A DNA stretch of 64,000 bases from Eubacteriaceae bacterium (GCA_028727785.1 JAQYNQ010000064.1:1-64000); one strand, 5' to 3'. Positions 10,101-19,566 are shown, numbered from the stretch's first letter. The notes: generated by a model not told the origin, from the sequence alone. Numbers and translations: made by a program.

Positions 10101-11162
10101 TTATTTAACGATTTTGCAATCTTCGTCAATAAGCTTTCTCATGTCTCCCATGATTGCTCTTGGAACTGGAATGTCGATCATAGTCTTTAGACCTGGCTTA
10201 GCGTTGATTACGTGAGGAATTGTGTTCATAATCATAGCCATTGTTCCGATTCCGCCTTCGATTTCAGGAGTATTTGACATATTTACAGGTGGAATACCCT
10301 TGATTTCTACGTAGTCACCAGTGTGAACGCCAACCTGTTCAGGTTCGATCTGCTGAGGGTGATCCATTTCAATCTTAACTTCTCCATCAACAGTTCCCCA
10401 GCCCTTCATTGCAACGCCGGCAACCTGTCCAGCAGCAGCAAATCCGTAAGGTGACTTTCTGTCAACATCAGTTACGATTGGTTCCATATCCTGTTCAAAC
10501 TTTTCAAGATCCCAACCTAAAGCGTCACAGATCATTCCAACTGATTCAGCGAATCCAACGTGACCAGCCATAGTTCCGTTTGCTTTTCTTTCCATGAAGT
10601 CTGCAACTTCTACACCGATTCCCTGTTCTTCCATTACAGCAGGTCCGAATGGTGATAAGCTGTTAACTCTTCTTGATACGATGTGGTCAACAGTTTCGCA
10701 AGCACCTGTCCATAGAATTACAAGAAGGTCCATGATAAGACCAGGGTTGATACCAGTTCCCAGAACTGTAACACCATTAGCCTTAGCGATTTCATCTAAC
10801 TTAGCAGCCAGTTCAGGTTCCTGAGCCTGAGGATAAGCCATTTCTTCAGCTGAAGTAATAACGTTCATTCCTCTTTCCATAACATATACTAGCTTGTCAT
10901 ATACTTTTGCTGTGAATGAGTCAGTACATACAACAACGATATCAGCAGCACCTGGCTGAATAACTTCTTCTGCAGTACCAACGATAACGTCTTCTCTGTC
11001 TCCTCTTTCGATTCCAGGAACTACGTCATATAAGCTCTTTCCTAACTTTGCACCGATATCAATAGCACCAACGATATCAACACCCTTCTTCTTAGTTAAC
11101 ATTTTGCCGATTCCGCCGCCCATAGCGCCTAATCCCCAAAGGATTACTTTTACGTTTTTCAT
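10101..11162 (-). CDS. ord: 2,4-diaminopentanoate dehydrogenase
   Basis: N-terminal Rossmann VILWGLGAMGGGIGKML; DapB-like family; first gene of the ornithine cluster. Confidence 0.9.
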   Translation of the reverse strand: MKNVKVILWGLGAMGGGIGKMLTKKKGVDIVGAIDIGAKLGKSLYDVVPGIERGDREDVIVGTAEEVIQPGAADIVVVCTDSFTAKVYDKLVYVMERGMNVITSAEEMAYPQAQEPELAAKLDEIAKANGVTVLGTGINPGLIMDLLVILWTGACETVDHIVSRRVNSLSPFGPAVMEEQGIGVEVADFMERKANGTMAGHVGFAESVGMICDALGWDLEKFEQDMEPIVTDVDRKSPYGFAAAGQVAGVAMKGWGTVDGEVKIEMDHPQQIEPEQVGVHTGDYVEIKGIPPVNMSNTPEIEGGIGTMAMIMNTIPHVINAKPGLKTMIDIPVPRAIMGDMRKLIDEDCKIVK

Positions 11163-11251
11163 TTGCTTTTCTCTCCTTTTTAAACCTTTAAAAAATAATC
11201 TGAACTGAATTTGCGTCGTTCGCGTGCCCCAGGCACTCTGCCCTTATATAA

Positions 11252-11268
11252 TGCAAGCACCGTGCCAA
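11252..11268 (-). promoter_or_regulatory. Sigma-54 (-24/-12) promoter for the ord-ort-ora genes
   Basis: Minus strand reads TTGGCACG-GTGC-TTGCA, matching TGGCAC-N5-TTGC, about 90 bp upstream of ord and next to a sigma-54 activator gene. Confidence 0.85.
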
Positions 11269-11403
11269 ATCAAATCTTGTATACAGAATATTTGATTAAA
11301 AACAAAAATGTGTATTTTCAACAGTTTTCTCCTTTCTGTCTAATTTAAAATTGTTTTTTTACACCTTAGTAATGGTAAATCCTAACATCAAATCCCTTTT
11401 AGA

Positions 11404-11442
11404 TGCAAAAAGATTTGCACTATATGTGCAAATCTTTTTGCA
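11404..11442. promoter_or_regulatory. 39-bp perfect inverted repeat; candidate upstream activator site and/or 3' hairpin
   Basis: TGCAAAAAGATTTGCAC-tatat-GTGCAAATCTTTTTGCA, about 135-190 bp upstream of the sigma-54 promoter. Confidence 0.55.
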
Positions 11443-12855
11443 TTAATACTCTATTCCATACTTTTTTAACTTATGCTGAAGCGTCTGTCTCTTAATTGAA
11501 AGTGCATCTGCTGCCTTTGAAACGTTGCCGTTTTCCTCATGGATTACTTTCCTGATTATTTCTTTTTCAAGTTTTGATAGATAAACATCTAGGGAAGCCT
11601 GACGATCCCACTGCACAAGATTGCGTTCTTCAGTGGTCTCACGCATAGGCATCTGCAGAAGTTTCTCGTCCAGAACATTCTCTTCATCTTCGGCCATAGC
11701 CACAGACTGCATTATTATATTCTCAAGTTCTCTTACATTACCTGGGTAATCATAAGCGTTAAGTCTTCTGATAGCTTCTGGAGAAATGCTTGTCAGATTT
11801 TTCCCGAAGCGTTTACACTGCTTGGCCAGTAATGCTTCTGCAAGCATCGGGATGTCTCCCTCTCTATCACGTAGAGGTGGAATATCAATTCCCACAACAT
11901 TTAATCGATAGTACAGGTCCTTACGAAGTTTTCCCTCCTCAATAAGTTTCTGAGGCGATTCATTTACTGTGGCAATAATTCTTACATCTATTGGAATATC
12001 TCTGCTTCCGCCGACTCTTCTTATGTAGTCTTCCTGAAGTACACGAAGAAGTTTGCTCTGCAGATCGTAAGGCATAGAGTTTATTTCGTCCAGAAGCAGC
12101 GTTCCCCCGTTAGCCTGCTCGAAAAGTCCTGCTCTGTCAATGGCTCCGGTAAATCCACCCTTTGCAGTTCCGAAAAGAATACCTTCAAGAAGGGTTTCGG
12201 GCAGTGCAGCACAGTTCTGTGCCAGGAATGGCTTGTTTTTCCGGTTTCCATCATAATGAATACTCTGGGCCATCAGCTCTTTACCTGTTCCTGTTTCCCC
12301 GTAGATAAAAACGGATGCATTGGTCTTTGCTGCTGTTTTTCCTCTGTTCACGGCAGTTTCAAAGAGAGTACTTTTTCCTATTAGGTCGCTGAAAACATAC
12401 CTTTTTATCTTTGGTTCAACTTTGTGAGGTTCCATTTCCTTGCTCTGCAGGCTCAAAATCTGATCGGTCATGGATTTAATATTTGTAATGTCCTTTGCTA
12501 CTTCAATAGCCGCTATGGTTACCCCGTTTTCCTTTACTGGAACCGTACTGTTTACTGTTGTTACAGTCTTTCCGTAGCGGTTCTCATAGGTCTGGGTCTT
12601 ATTTATCGTTGACACTCCGTCTCTCCATGCCTGATAAATTGTACTGTTCTTAAGGCTGATTCCGGGAAAGGCTTCGCTGAATTCTTTTCCGATAACGTCC
12701 TCAATATCAATTTCTTCAATCTTTGCCATTGTATCGTTATAAAGAATTCCAACTCCTTTATTATCAACAATGTGAACACCCGCATCAACCAGATTCAGCA
12801 GCTCCTCAAGTATTCGTTTATAGTGTCTGTCCTCCATAGCTCCTCCATATTCCAC
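11443..12855 (-). CDS. Sigma-54-dependent activator, PAS-AAA+-HTH (RocR-like)
   Basis: Walker A GETGTGKE, GGFTGA loop (GAFTGA variant), Walker B GGTLLLDEI, C-terminal Fis-type HTH; N-terminal PAS-like region. Confidence 0.92.
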   Translation of the reverse strand: MEYGGAMEDRHYKRILEELLNLVDAGVHIVDNKGVGILYNDTMAKIEEIDIEDVIGKEFSEAFPGISLKNSTIYQAWRDGVSTINKTQTYENRYGKTVTTVNSTVPVKENGVTIAAIEVAKDITNIKSMTDQILSLQSKEMEPHKVEPKIKRYVFSDLIGKSTLFETAVNRGKTAAKTNASVFIYGETGTGKELMAQSIHYDGNRKNKPFLAQNCAALPETLLEGILFGTAKGGFTGAIDRAGLFEQANGGTLLLDEINSMPYDLQSKLLRVLQEDYIRRVGGSRDIPIDVRIIATVNESPQKLIEEGKLRKDLYYRLNVVGIDIPPLRDREGDIPMLAEALLAKQCKRFGKNLTSISPEAIRRLNAYDYPGNVRELENIIMQSVAMAEDEENVLDEKLLQMPMRETTEERNLVQWDRQASLDVYLSKLEKEIIRKVIHEENGNVSKAADALSIKRQTLQHKLKKYGIEY

Positions 12856-12894
12856 AATTCACTCTATATGTCCTATTATACTATGGTTTTCCCA

Positions 12895-12918
12895 CTGGTG
12901 CAAATATTTTTGCACCAG
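12895..12918. promoter_or_regulatory. Inverted repeat upstream of the sigma-54 activator gene
   Basis: CTGGTGCAAA-tatt-TTTGCACCAG; no T-tract on either side, so operator-like. Confidence 0.5.
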
Positions 12919-12930
12919 CGCTTTCAAGGA

Positions 12931-14052
12931 TTACAGACCTAACTTGGAAATATTTGAATCACTGGCAAAGCTGCTCAGTTCGTAAAGGAACAAAATCTCA
13001 TCTGCATCACCTGCTACCATATCCATGTCCCCTGCAAAATATCTCATATCTATCATGACAATTTCTTTGTAGTCGCCTGCTAATAGGGGAACCAGACAGT
13101 TAGCAAAGGAATCCTTAATAACCGCCAGCTTTCCTTTACCGGAAACTCCTGTTTCTATTTGGGTGATTCCATGATTTCCTCCGAAATATACCTTGTACTT
13201 GTCCTTTTCCTTTGTCATCTCCATATCGAACATTTCTACCGGCTTTCCGTCGGTAGTTACCTTAATCTTGTCATTTATTACCGGTATCTTTATCCTGTCC
13301 AGAGAGCCTCCTTCTCCTACCACTTTTTCAGCAGACTTATCCAGAACCTTAGAATACAGTGTACCTAAAAAATCGCTGCACACTTCTTTCATCTCATATG
13401 GGCATTTTTTCCCCATAAGCTCCTCGTATCCCACATAAGCTCCGTCCAGAGTCCAGTGATGATCAGTTCTGTAATACAGGTTTTCACTGTCCTCTCTTTC
13501 GGCCTGTCGAATCAAAGCCTCCTTCATGTTAACCACCTTGCACTTGCTTAAGGTTTTCACGGCAAGCTCGTACATCTTGTCATCATCGAAAAGCTCGGCA
13601 TTTTCCGGAAGCTTGCTGCTGTACACACTGCCGCCTCCAGGAACCAGCATTACCGTAACCTTTTTTTCAGGATAATTCCCGGCAGTTTTTTCAATTATCT
13701 TAAGGTTTCTCTCATATCGTTCTGAATTAATGTCTTTTTCCAGCTTCTTGTCAAAATAAAATCCGTCCCTTCCAATATATGCTCCACCGATGTCCTTTCT
13801 TCCCGTAATTTTTTTCACTGCAGTAGCCAGTGCCATAAGTGAATCCCTTCCTGGCATCTGGTCGCTGCTGTACTCCGTCAAAGCTTTCTGAAAGTCGCCG
13901 GTCCGGACAGACTCAGTCATCACATCATCCATTACCGTAAGCTGCCTGTTTTCATTATCAGAAAAAACTCTGTCTTCCCCTGCAAAGACACAGAGCCCTG
14001 TAACTGCAAGGACGGCCGTGAATAAAAATATAAATGTTTTCTTCATTTTCAC
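12931..14052 (-). CDS. AlgJ/AlgX-like SGNH-family exported protein (DHHW family)
   Basis: N-terminal signal/anchor; YYRTDHHWTLDGAYVGYEEL motif; follows an MBOAT gene. Confidence 0.75.
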   Translation of the reverse strand: MKMKKTFIFLFTAVLAVTGLCVFAGEDRVFSDNENRQLTVMDDVMTESVRTGDFQKALTEYSSDQMPGRDSLMALATAVKKITGRKDIGGAYIGRDGFYFDKKLEKDINSERYERNLKIIEKTAGNYPEKKVTVMLVPGGGSVYSSKLPENAELFDDDKMYELAVKTLSKCKVVNMKEALIRQAEREDSENLYYRTDHHWTLDGAYVGYEELMGKKCPYEMKEVCSDFLGTLYSKVLDKSAEKVVGEGGSLDRIKIPVINDKIKVTTDGKPVEMFDMEMTKEKDKYKVYFGGNHGITQIETGVSGKGKLAVIKDSFANCLVPLLAGDYKEIVMIDMRYFAGDMDMVAGDADEILFLYELSSFASDSNISKLGL

Positions 14053-14058
14053 GCCTCC

Positions 14059-15450
14059 TTAAAATCTGAAATACAGAAAAGGATTATAGCTGTCTCCAAT
14101 GATGAATGAAGTCGCCAGTCCAAATACAGCAAAAATTATAAAATATCCAGCCAGCTGAAAGGCCTTACCCCTCTCAGTGAGTTTTGATGCAAAAGCCTTC
14201 ACAAAGTGAAGTGAGCCCAGTGCACCTGCGCCAATGAGCACTCCGTAGCTCTTAAGATAATATAGACTCATGGTCGAAGTGCCGCTCCCCAGGCCGGCCA
14301 TAGACTTCAGATATGCACCCAGAATGGTCATATCGTCGCATGCGAAGATAACCCAGCCGACAACGATAAGCAGCAGGGCATACAAATGTCTGAGCCCTCC
14401 GGGCAGCTTTTCTGTCAAAACTCCCAGAAACAGTTTTTCCGCTGCTATTATCACAAAATAGTACAGCCCCCAGATTATGAAATTCCAGCCTGCACCATGC
14501 CAGAGTCCGGTAAGAAGCCACACGGTGAAAAGGTTAAGCAGCTGTTTTTTCAGTCCTTTCTTATTTCCGCCAAGTGGTATGTACAGATATTCTCTGAACC
14601 AGGTTCCCAGTGTGATGTGCCATCTGCGCCAGAATTCAGTAATGCTTTTCGACTCATAGGGATATCTGAAATTTTCCGGAAAAGTGAATCCAAAGATTTT
14701 ACCCAGTCCTATAGCCATGTCAGAATAACCTGAAAAATCATAGTAAATCTGCAAGGTGAAGGCAAGTGCACCGGTCCAGGCCATTAGTGCAGGGATGTCT
14801 CCGCCGTAGGAATAGATTTCATCCCACAGGAGGCCGCACTGATTTGCTATGAGAACTTTTTTACCCAGACCCACTATAAATCTTTCTATTCCCTCTGCTG
14901 TCATGTCTGTGTCAGTTTTTCTGTGCTGCAGCTGAATTTCAATATCCTTGTATCTTACAATGGGACCTGCAATAAGCTGTGGGAAAAGAGATATATACGT
15001 TCCAAAATCTATTATGTTTCTCTGCACCTTTACATTTTCCCTATACACATCGATTATGTATGACAGGGTCTGAAAGGTGTAAAAAGATATGCCCACAGGC
15101 AGTGCAGGCTGTATTGCCGGCAGCGACAGTCCAGATACTCTGCTGATGTTCTCCATTATGAAGCCTGTGTATTTGAAGAAGCAAAGTATTCCAATATTGA
15201 CTGCTATACATGCTGCAAGGGCTGCTTTTTTCTTATTTTTCTCTTTCAGATGCTCCAGCTTGAGTCCCATAAAGTAATTGAAGACAATTGAGAATATCAT
15301 AAGCAGCACATATACCGGCTCACCCCATGCATAAAAGATAAGGCTTGCTGCAAGGAGCAAGCCGTTACGCATTTTTTCGGGTACAAGCCGGTACAGTATC
15401 ATCACAGCAGGCAAAAACATAAATATAAAAACTATACTGCTGAATACCAT
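14059..15450 (-). CDS. MBOAT family O-acyltransferase (AlgI/DltB-like)
   Basis: Multi-TM; FWRRWHITLGTWFREYLYIPLGGN and LLTGLWHGAGWNFIIWG motifs. Confidence 0.92.
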   Translation of the reverse strand: MVFSSIVFIFMFLPAVMILYRLVPEKMRNGLLLAASLIFYAWGEPVYVLLMIFSIVFNYFMGLKLEHLKEKNKKKAALAACIAVNIGILCFFKYTGFIMENISRVSGLSLPAIQPALPVGISFYTFQTLSYIIDVYRENVKVQRNIIDFGTYISLFPQLIAGPIVRYKDIEIQLQHRKTDTDMTAEGIERFIVGLGKKVLIANQCGLLWDEIYSYGGDIPALMAWTGALAFTLQIYYDFSGYSDMAIGLGKIFGFTFPENFRYPYESKSITEFWRRWHITLGTWFREYLYIPLGGNKKGLKKQLLNLFTVWLLTGLWHGAGWNFIIWGLYYFVIIAAEKLFLGVLTEKLPGGLRHLYALLLIVVGWVIFACDDMTILGAYLKSMAGLGSGTSTMSLYYLKSYGVLIGAGALGSLHFVKAFASKLTERGKAFQLAGYFIIFAVFGLATSFIIGDSYNPFLYFRF

Positions 15451-15471
15451 ACTTTTTACAATCCCTCCGCT

Positions 15472-15975
15472 CTACTGGTTTATGAAATCCGTGAATGCTT
15501 TCTTTACCGCATCCTGCTTGTCGCAGATTATCAATACTGCATACTGACCACTGGTAAAGACTTCTGCTTTTTCTGCTCGCTTTACCTGATCAGGGGCGTA
15601 TTGGGAAAAGACATTTATTCTGTTCTGCACGTGATCCTTCAGTGTTTTTTCAGCTTCTGAAACATCAGCTGCATCCTTCACTGCTATTACAGCGATTTCA
15701 TCTGCTTTTCCACTTTTTGAATATGACACGAAGAATTTGTCTACTTTATCATAGTCCATTTCAGATATGTATGCGAAAAGATCCTCAGGATTGTCTGCAT
15801 TGCTGTCTGCTGACATCATTTCATCCAGAGTAGTATCAGCCTCTTCCATGGCTGTTCTAAGGTCAAACATACTTACCGTATCACTGCTGTTGCTGCAGCC
15901 TACAGAGAGTACTGATATCACCATCAGGCATACTGCAATGCAAATTGTCAGTTTTCTTTTTTTCATTCTTAGCAC
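15472..15975 (-). CDS. Small lipoprotein, possibly DUF4358-like
   Basis: Lipobox-like VLSVGCSNSS; beside the MBOAT operon. Confidence 0.55.
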   Translation of the reverse strand: MLRMKKRKLTICIAVCLMVISVLSVGCSNSSDTVSMFDLRTAMEEADTTLDEMMSADSNADNPEDLFAYISEMDYDKVDKFFVSYSKSGKADEIAVIAVKDAADVSEAEKTLKDHVQNRINVFSQYAPDQVKRAEKAEVFTSGQYAVLIICDKQDAVKKAFTDFINQ

Positions 15976-16019
15976 CTCTAATTTTATCTGTTAGTGGTTG
16001 TTTTTTCTATTTCTTGGTT

Positions 16020-17141
16020 TCACATCTCGGATCCAATTTCTCCTGTGTAAACAGGCCAGATGTCTTTATCACCAAAAGCCTTGGCAATTTTCTTGCCAAT
16101 CTTTTTTGCATCCTCTGGAGTAATTTGGGTGTTATCATCTGTACCCAGATATATCTGTTCCATGAGAACATATTTACCGTCCTTATCCTGCTGCCAGTTC
16201 CAGTTAACATATGACTCTGGATAATCTACAAGGAGTCTTTCCTGTATACTGTTCATAATCGTGTTCACGATTTCAGCATCTTCATTTACCGGCTGTTTTT
16301 CAAATCCAATAACAAAGGTATAGACCTCTTCGTCCAGCTTTTTTTTGAACACTGCCGGTATATCAAATATGTCCTTTGCTATTCCCTGATTCATGAAGGA
16401 ATAGTTATACTCCAGACCTTTGGCCGCCGGGAAGAAATCTCTGTTCCATTGCTGCTCCTGTGAAAGCATGGAGTCGTTAAGATTAAATCTTGCATAGTTT
16501 CCGCTTTCTGCATCACTGTACACATCTGTATGATACCAGTTGTCACCAAGCTTTACCAGATCCCATGTGTGTACCCTCTCTGTGTTATGTACAACCATAC
16601 ACTGGATATCCATCATCTCCATGAAAAGTCTGAAGGTTGTCGCATAGCCTACACAGACAGCATCATGATATTTCAGCACACCGTAAGGATTGTCACTGTC
16701 CTCTCCTGAGCTTGGTATAACTGTCAGAAGCCCTTTATCCTGTCCCACATTCTTTACAAGCCAGTCATATATTGCTTTCTCTTTTTCATAGTCAGACATT
16801 CCCTCTGTAATAATTTCATCCAGGACATCCGATGCCAGCTTCAGGGTCTCCTTTTCCTTATCGCTTAATCCTGAATCGCTGTTCTTTTTGTATGCATCGG
16901 AAATATTCTTCGTTGATTCAATGGTGTATTCACTCATTATTGTAATATCATTTTCCTGATCATCATCGCCGACATTACCGGTAATAACCGCAACTTCATT
17001 TTTCAGACTTCCTATTGCTGTCAGTGAACATACACTTATTACTGTACTCGCCACTATGCATAGTGAAAGCAGGATTGCCAGCCCTGTATAAATTTTTACT
17101 TTTTTTCCTTCTTTCATAACTTTCCACCTTTTCTCTGACAC
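16020..17141 (-). CDS. Membrane-anchored transglutaminase-like (papain-fold) protein
   Basis: N-terminal TM; DAVCVGYATTFRLFMEMMDI...HTWDLVKLGDNWYHTDVYSD (Cys-His-Asp). Confidence 0.8.
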   Translation of the reverse strand: MSEKRWKVMKEGKKVKIYTGLAILLSLCIVASTVISVCSLTAIGSLKNEVAVITGNVGDDDQENDITIMSEYTIESTKNISDAYKKNSDSGLSDKEKETLKLASDVLDEIITEGMSDYEKEKAIYDWLVKNVGQDKGLLTVIPSSGEDSDNPYGVLKYHDAVCVGYATTFRLFMEMMDIQCMVVHNTERVHTWDLVKLGDNWYHTDVYSDAESGNYARFNLNDSMLSQEQQWNRDFFPAAKGLEYNYSFMNQGIAKDIFDIPAVFKKKLDEEVYTFVIGFEKQPVNEDAEIVNTIMNSIQERLLVDYPESYVNWNWQQDKDGKYVLMEQIYLGTDDNTQITPEDAKKIGKKIAKAFGDKDIWPVYTGEIGSEM

Positions 17142-17388
17142 TTGTTTCTTTCATATTACCATTTTTTTGATTCTAGTCTATGTATGTTGGACATTTTTAC
17201 ACAAGAAAAAGTTTCAGCCTGTAGGCGAGTCTTCCTGATTTTCGGTAATCTATGGGATATTTCTATGGTTTCGGGCAATTTTTCGGTTAATTTTTCATGT
17301 TATCATAAAATAATCTTAATTTGGAAGAGTTAGATATACCACCTAATTAATCACATTTTGCATGGTAAAAATTCATAAATAAAAGAAA

Positions 17389-17413
17389 GCCCACACTCTT
17401 ACATGTTGTGGGC
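17389..17413 (-). terminator. Hairpin terminator downstream of the beta-propeller gene
   Basis: GCCCACA...TGTGGGC; minus strand followed by TTTCTTTTATTT. Confidence 0.55.
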
Positions 17414-17440
17414 AAGTCTTATGTTCATGTGATCAAGGTT

Positions 17441-17490
17441 CATAAGTTTATCATTGTGACACTATTTGGTAGTTCTCAGCAGGTGATGTG
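17441..17490. repeat. Left copy of a ~50-bp decayed direct repeat flanking the RHS block
   Basis: 37/50 identical to 30591-30640 by hand, no gaps, all 13 differences are transitions. Confidence 0.55.
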
Positions 17491-17530
17491 ATAAGTGTTC
17501 TCATTCTTCCGACAATGCTTTCGTCTGCAA

Positions 17531-18724
17531 CTAAAGTGACACTCTTTTTTTATCTTTAAGATTTCCTTTATAGTCAAAGAAGAGAAAGACTCTATTATCA
17601 CGTTTTGTATATACATCCGCAATTATGTAGTCCTTTGTAAAATTTAACAGATTATCGCTTATACATTCATCATTACAATGATTGTCAAATATTGTTTCTT
17701 TCTCTATTATCTTATATAACTTACCTGTTTCCGCATTCATTCTCCATATATTTCCATATATGTCGCTGAAGAACAGTTCTCCGTCTTTGAAAGTCATGCT
17801 GTCGCCCCAGTTAACCCCTCCACCTGAACTGTATGACACTGATTTATCGTGATTTACAGTATTCAGAAGCTTTCCATCAGGAAAACTTTCATTATACAAG
17901 TACAGTTTCAGCATTGTTTCTTTTTTAGATTCTTTTGATGCACATAATATAGCTGTAGTGTCATCAACCAGACATACCGAGCAGAATCTCTCATTCTTCT
18001 TTGCCTTATAATACTTTTTTTCATATGTGTTCAGGTCTATACGCACTGCATCTCCCGAACCATCATCGTAATAATCCAGAATATACATATACTTGTCGTT
18101 GGCAGTGATATTCTCATAGCGGAGCCAGTTGTCTTTTGATTTGTATATCTCATCATTTTTTTCATTTTTAACGCTATTATACACTCCTAAAATCATATTT
18201 GATTCCGAGCCATCATTTGCGTCTAGTTCAACAATGCGGTCACTATAATATATGTTATTTCCGATTACTTTTAATAACCAAACATTTGAAAGCTGTTCAA
18301 TTGTAGACAGTTTTCCATCATCTGTAAGGATTCTTGCTGTACTTGGTGAAGCTTCATGGATGCCGTATTCACTTAGTAAAATAACACTTTTTTCTCCATA
18401 ATGTACTCTATCCTGTACAATTTCTCCAGGAACCTTTTGCATATAGAGCAAGCTGTCTTTCTCTTCGTCTATTGAGTATTCGTATACACTGTCCCCAAAT
18501 ACGAAGGGAAACGTCTTTATTCCGTTTGATGTCGCATAAAGAAATTTGTTATTCTCATAATCTACATAACTATATTTGTTCCCGTTTGTATCACCTGTGT
18601 ATTTACTTATCAGCCTAATCCCAAGTTGCTCATCTATTATGCATCTTAAGCCATTAATCAGCGCTATCGCCAAAATAATGATTATAATAATTCGTTTCAC
18701 TCGTTCATCTTTGATCCTATCCAT
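17531..18724 (-). CDS. Membrane-anchored beta-propeller-like protein; candidate immunity protein
   Basis: One N-terminal TM (RIIIIIILAIALINGL) and a long extracytoplasmic beta-rich domain; 11 bp downstream of the orphan RHS tip. Confidence 0.5.
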   Translation of the reverse strand: MDRIKDERVKRIIIIIILAIALINGLRCIIDEQLGIRLISKYTGDTNGNKYSYVDYENNKFLYATSNGIKTFPFVFGDSVYEYSIDEEKDSLLYMQKVPGEIVQDRVHYGEKSVILLSEYGIHEASPSTARILTDDGKLSTIEQLSNVWLLKVIGNNIYYSDRIVELDANDGSESNMILGVYNSVKNEKNDEIYKSKDNWLRYENITANDKYMYILDYYDDGSGDAVRIDLNTYEKKYYKAKKNERFCSVCLVDDTTAILCASKESKKETMLKLYLYNESFPDGKLLNTVNHDKSVSYSSGGGVNWGDSMTFKDGELFFSDIYGNIWRMNAETGKLYKIIEKETIFDNHCNDECISDNLLNFTKDYIIADVYTKRDNRVFLFFDYKGNLKDKKRVSL

Positions 18725-18735
18725 AATTTCTCATT

Positions 18736-19437
18736 TTATCCTTCTGTAATTTTATAAGCCCTTCCTCCAAATATTTTCTTTAGGTATTCGAAAACAAGAC
18801 TTGGCACAAGTGTTTTGACGGAAAGTTCATATTTATTAGTCCTGTTATTTTTTCTATATCCCCATTGCATATTATGTATTGCTGTCTTTTTTTCCTTCGA
18901 TATTTTGCCATGCTTTAATACTTCTAATGCCATCCATGCACAATTGGTTCCCCAAATATCGTAAATATGATATGTTCTCCCAGATATCACATCTTCCACA
19001 TATTTACTACTACCACTAAAGTCGCCCCTGATGTACATGTAATACCTGTACTTCTTTGACATACCTTTTCTATCAAATTCATCATTAATCATTGAATTCA
19101 CGCGGTGTCCTATAACACTTTTTTTAATGAATCCCCCATTCAATTTTGATTCACTTCCCTGACTGTCCCATGAGAAATATTTCCATTTCTTTCCTACTTG
19201 AATTAGAACTGCTATATGTCCTATCATTCTTGTCAAGAAATTTGATTTTAGTACGATAGCATCATGTCCGCTCGGATCGGTATAGTTGATCGGGTTATTC
19301 GCACAGTATGCATACAGATGCCACTGTTCCAATTCATCCAGCTCACCTCTGTACGTATCCTGACTTATGAATCTTCCGTCTGACGGGTTGTAGTATCTTG
19401 CATTCATGTAATACAGACCTGAACTTTGGTCATACAT
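18736..19437 (-). CDS. Orphan RHS tip: RHS core fragment (...NPINYTDPSGH) fused to a distinct C-terminal domain
   Basis: MYDQSSGLYYMNARYYNPSDGRFISQDTYRGELDELEQWHLYAYCANNPINYTDPSGH matches the RHS core at 21.2-21.4 kb. In-frame homology extends to 19566, so the ATG may not be a genuine start. Confidence 0.8.
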   Translation of the reverse strand: MYDQSSGLYYMNARYYNPSDGRFISQDTYRGELDELEQWHLYAYCANNPINYTDPSGHDAIVLKSNFLTRMIGHIAVLIQVGKKWKYFSWDSQGSESKLNGGFIKKSVIGHRVNSMINDEFDRKGMSKKYRYYMYIRGDFSGSSKYVEDVISGRTYHIYDIWGTNCAWMALEVLKHGKISKEKKTAIHNMQWGYRKNNRTNKYELSVKTLVPSLVFEYLKKIFGGRAYKITEG

Positions 19438-19566
19438 TGCTCCTGTATAGCAGATTTCGTTATTGAATCCACTTCCTGTAAGCTCAGCTGGCTCACCAAA
19501 GTCTGTATACGAATATGCTGCGGAAAGGGTTCCGTCAGATTTAACAATGCTTCGGGTAGTGTCCTA
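19264..19566 (-). repeat. 303-bp RHS core repeat, orphan copy
   Basis: Gap-free alignment to 21167-21469 (constant offset 1903), roughly 92% identity by hand. Confidence 0.9.

Noticed and set aside
11404-11442. Inverted repeat considered only as a terminator of the sigma-54 activator gene
   Set aside because: No T-tract beyond the stem and a near-identical motif occurs upstream of the same gene, so a regulatory-site reading is favoured, though dual function is possible.
14252-14733. 89-aa (-) and 115-aa (+) ORFs within the MBOAT gene
   Set aside because: Overlap a clear MBOAT frame; no independent support.
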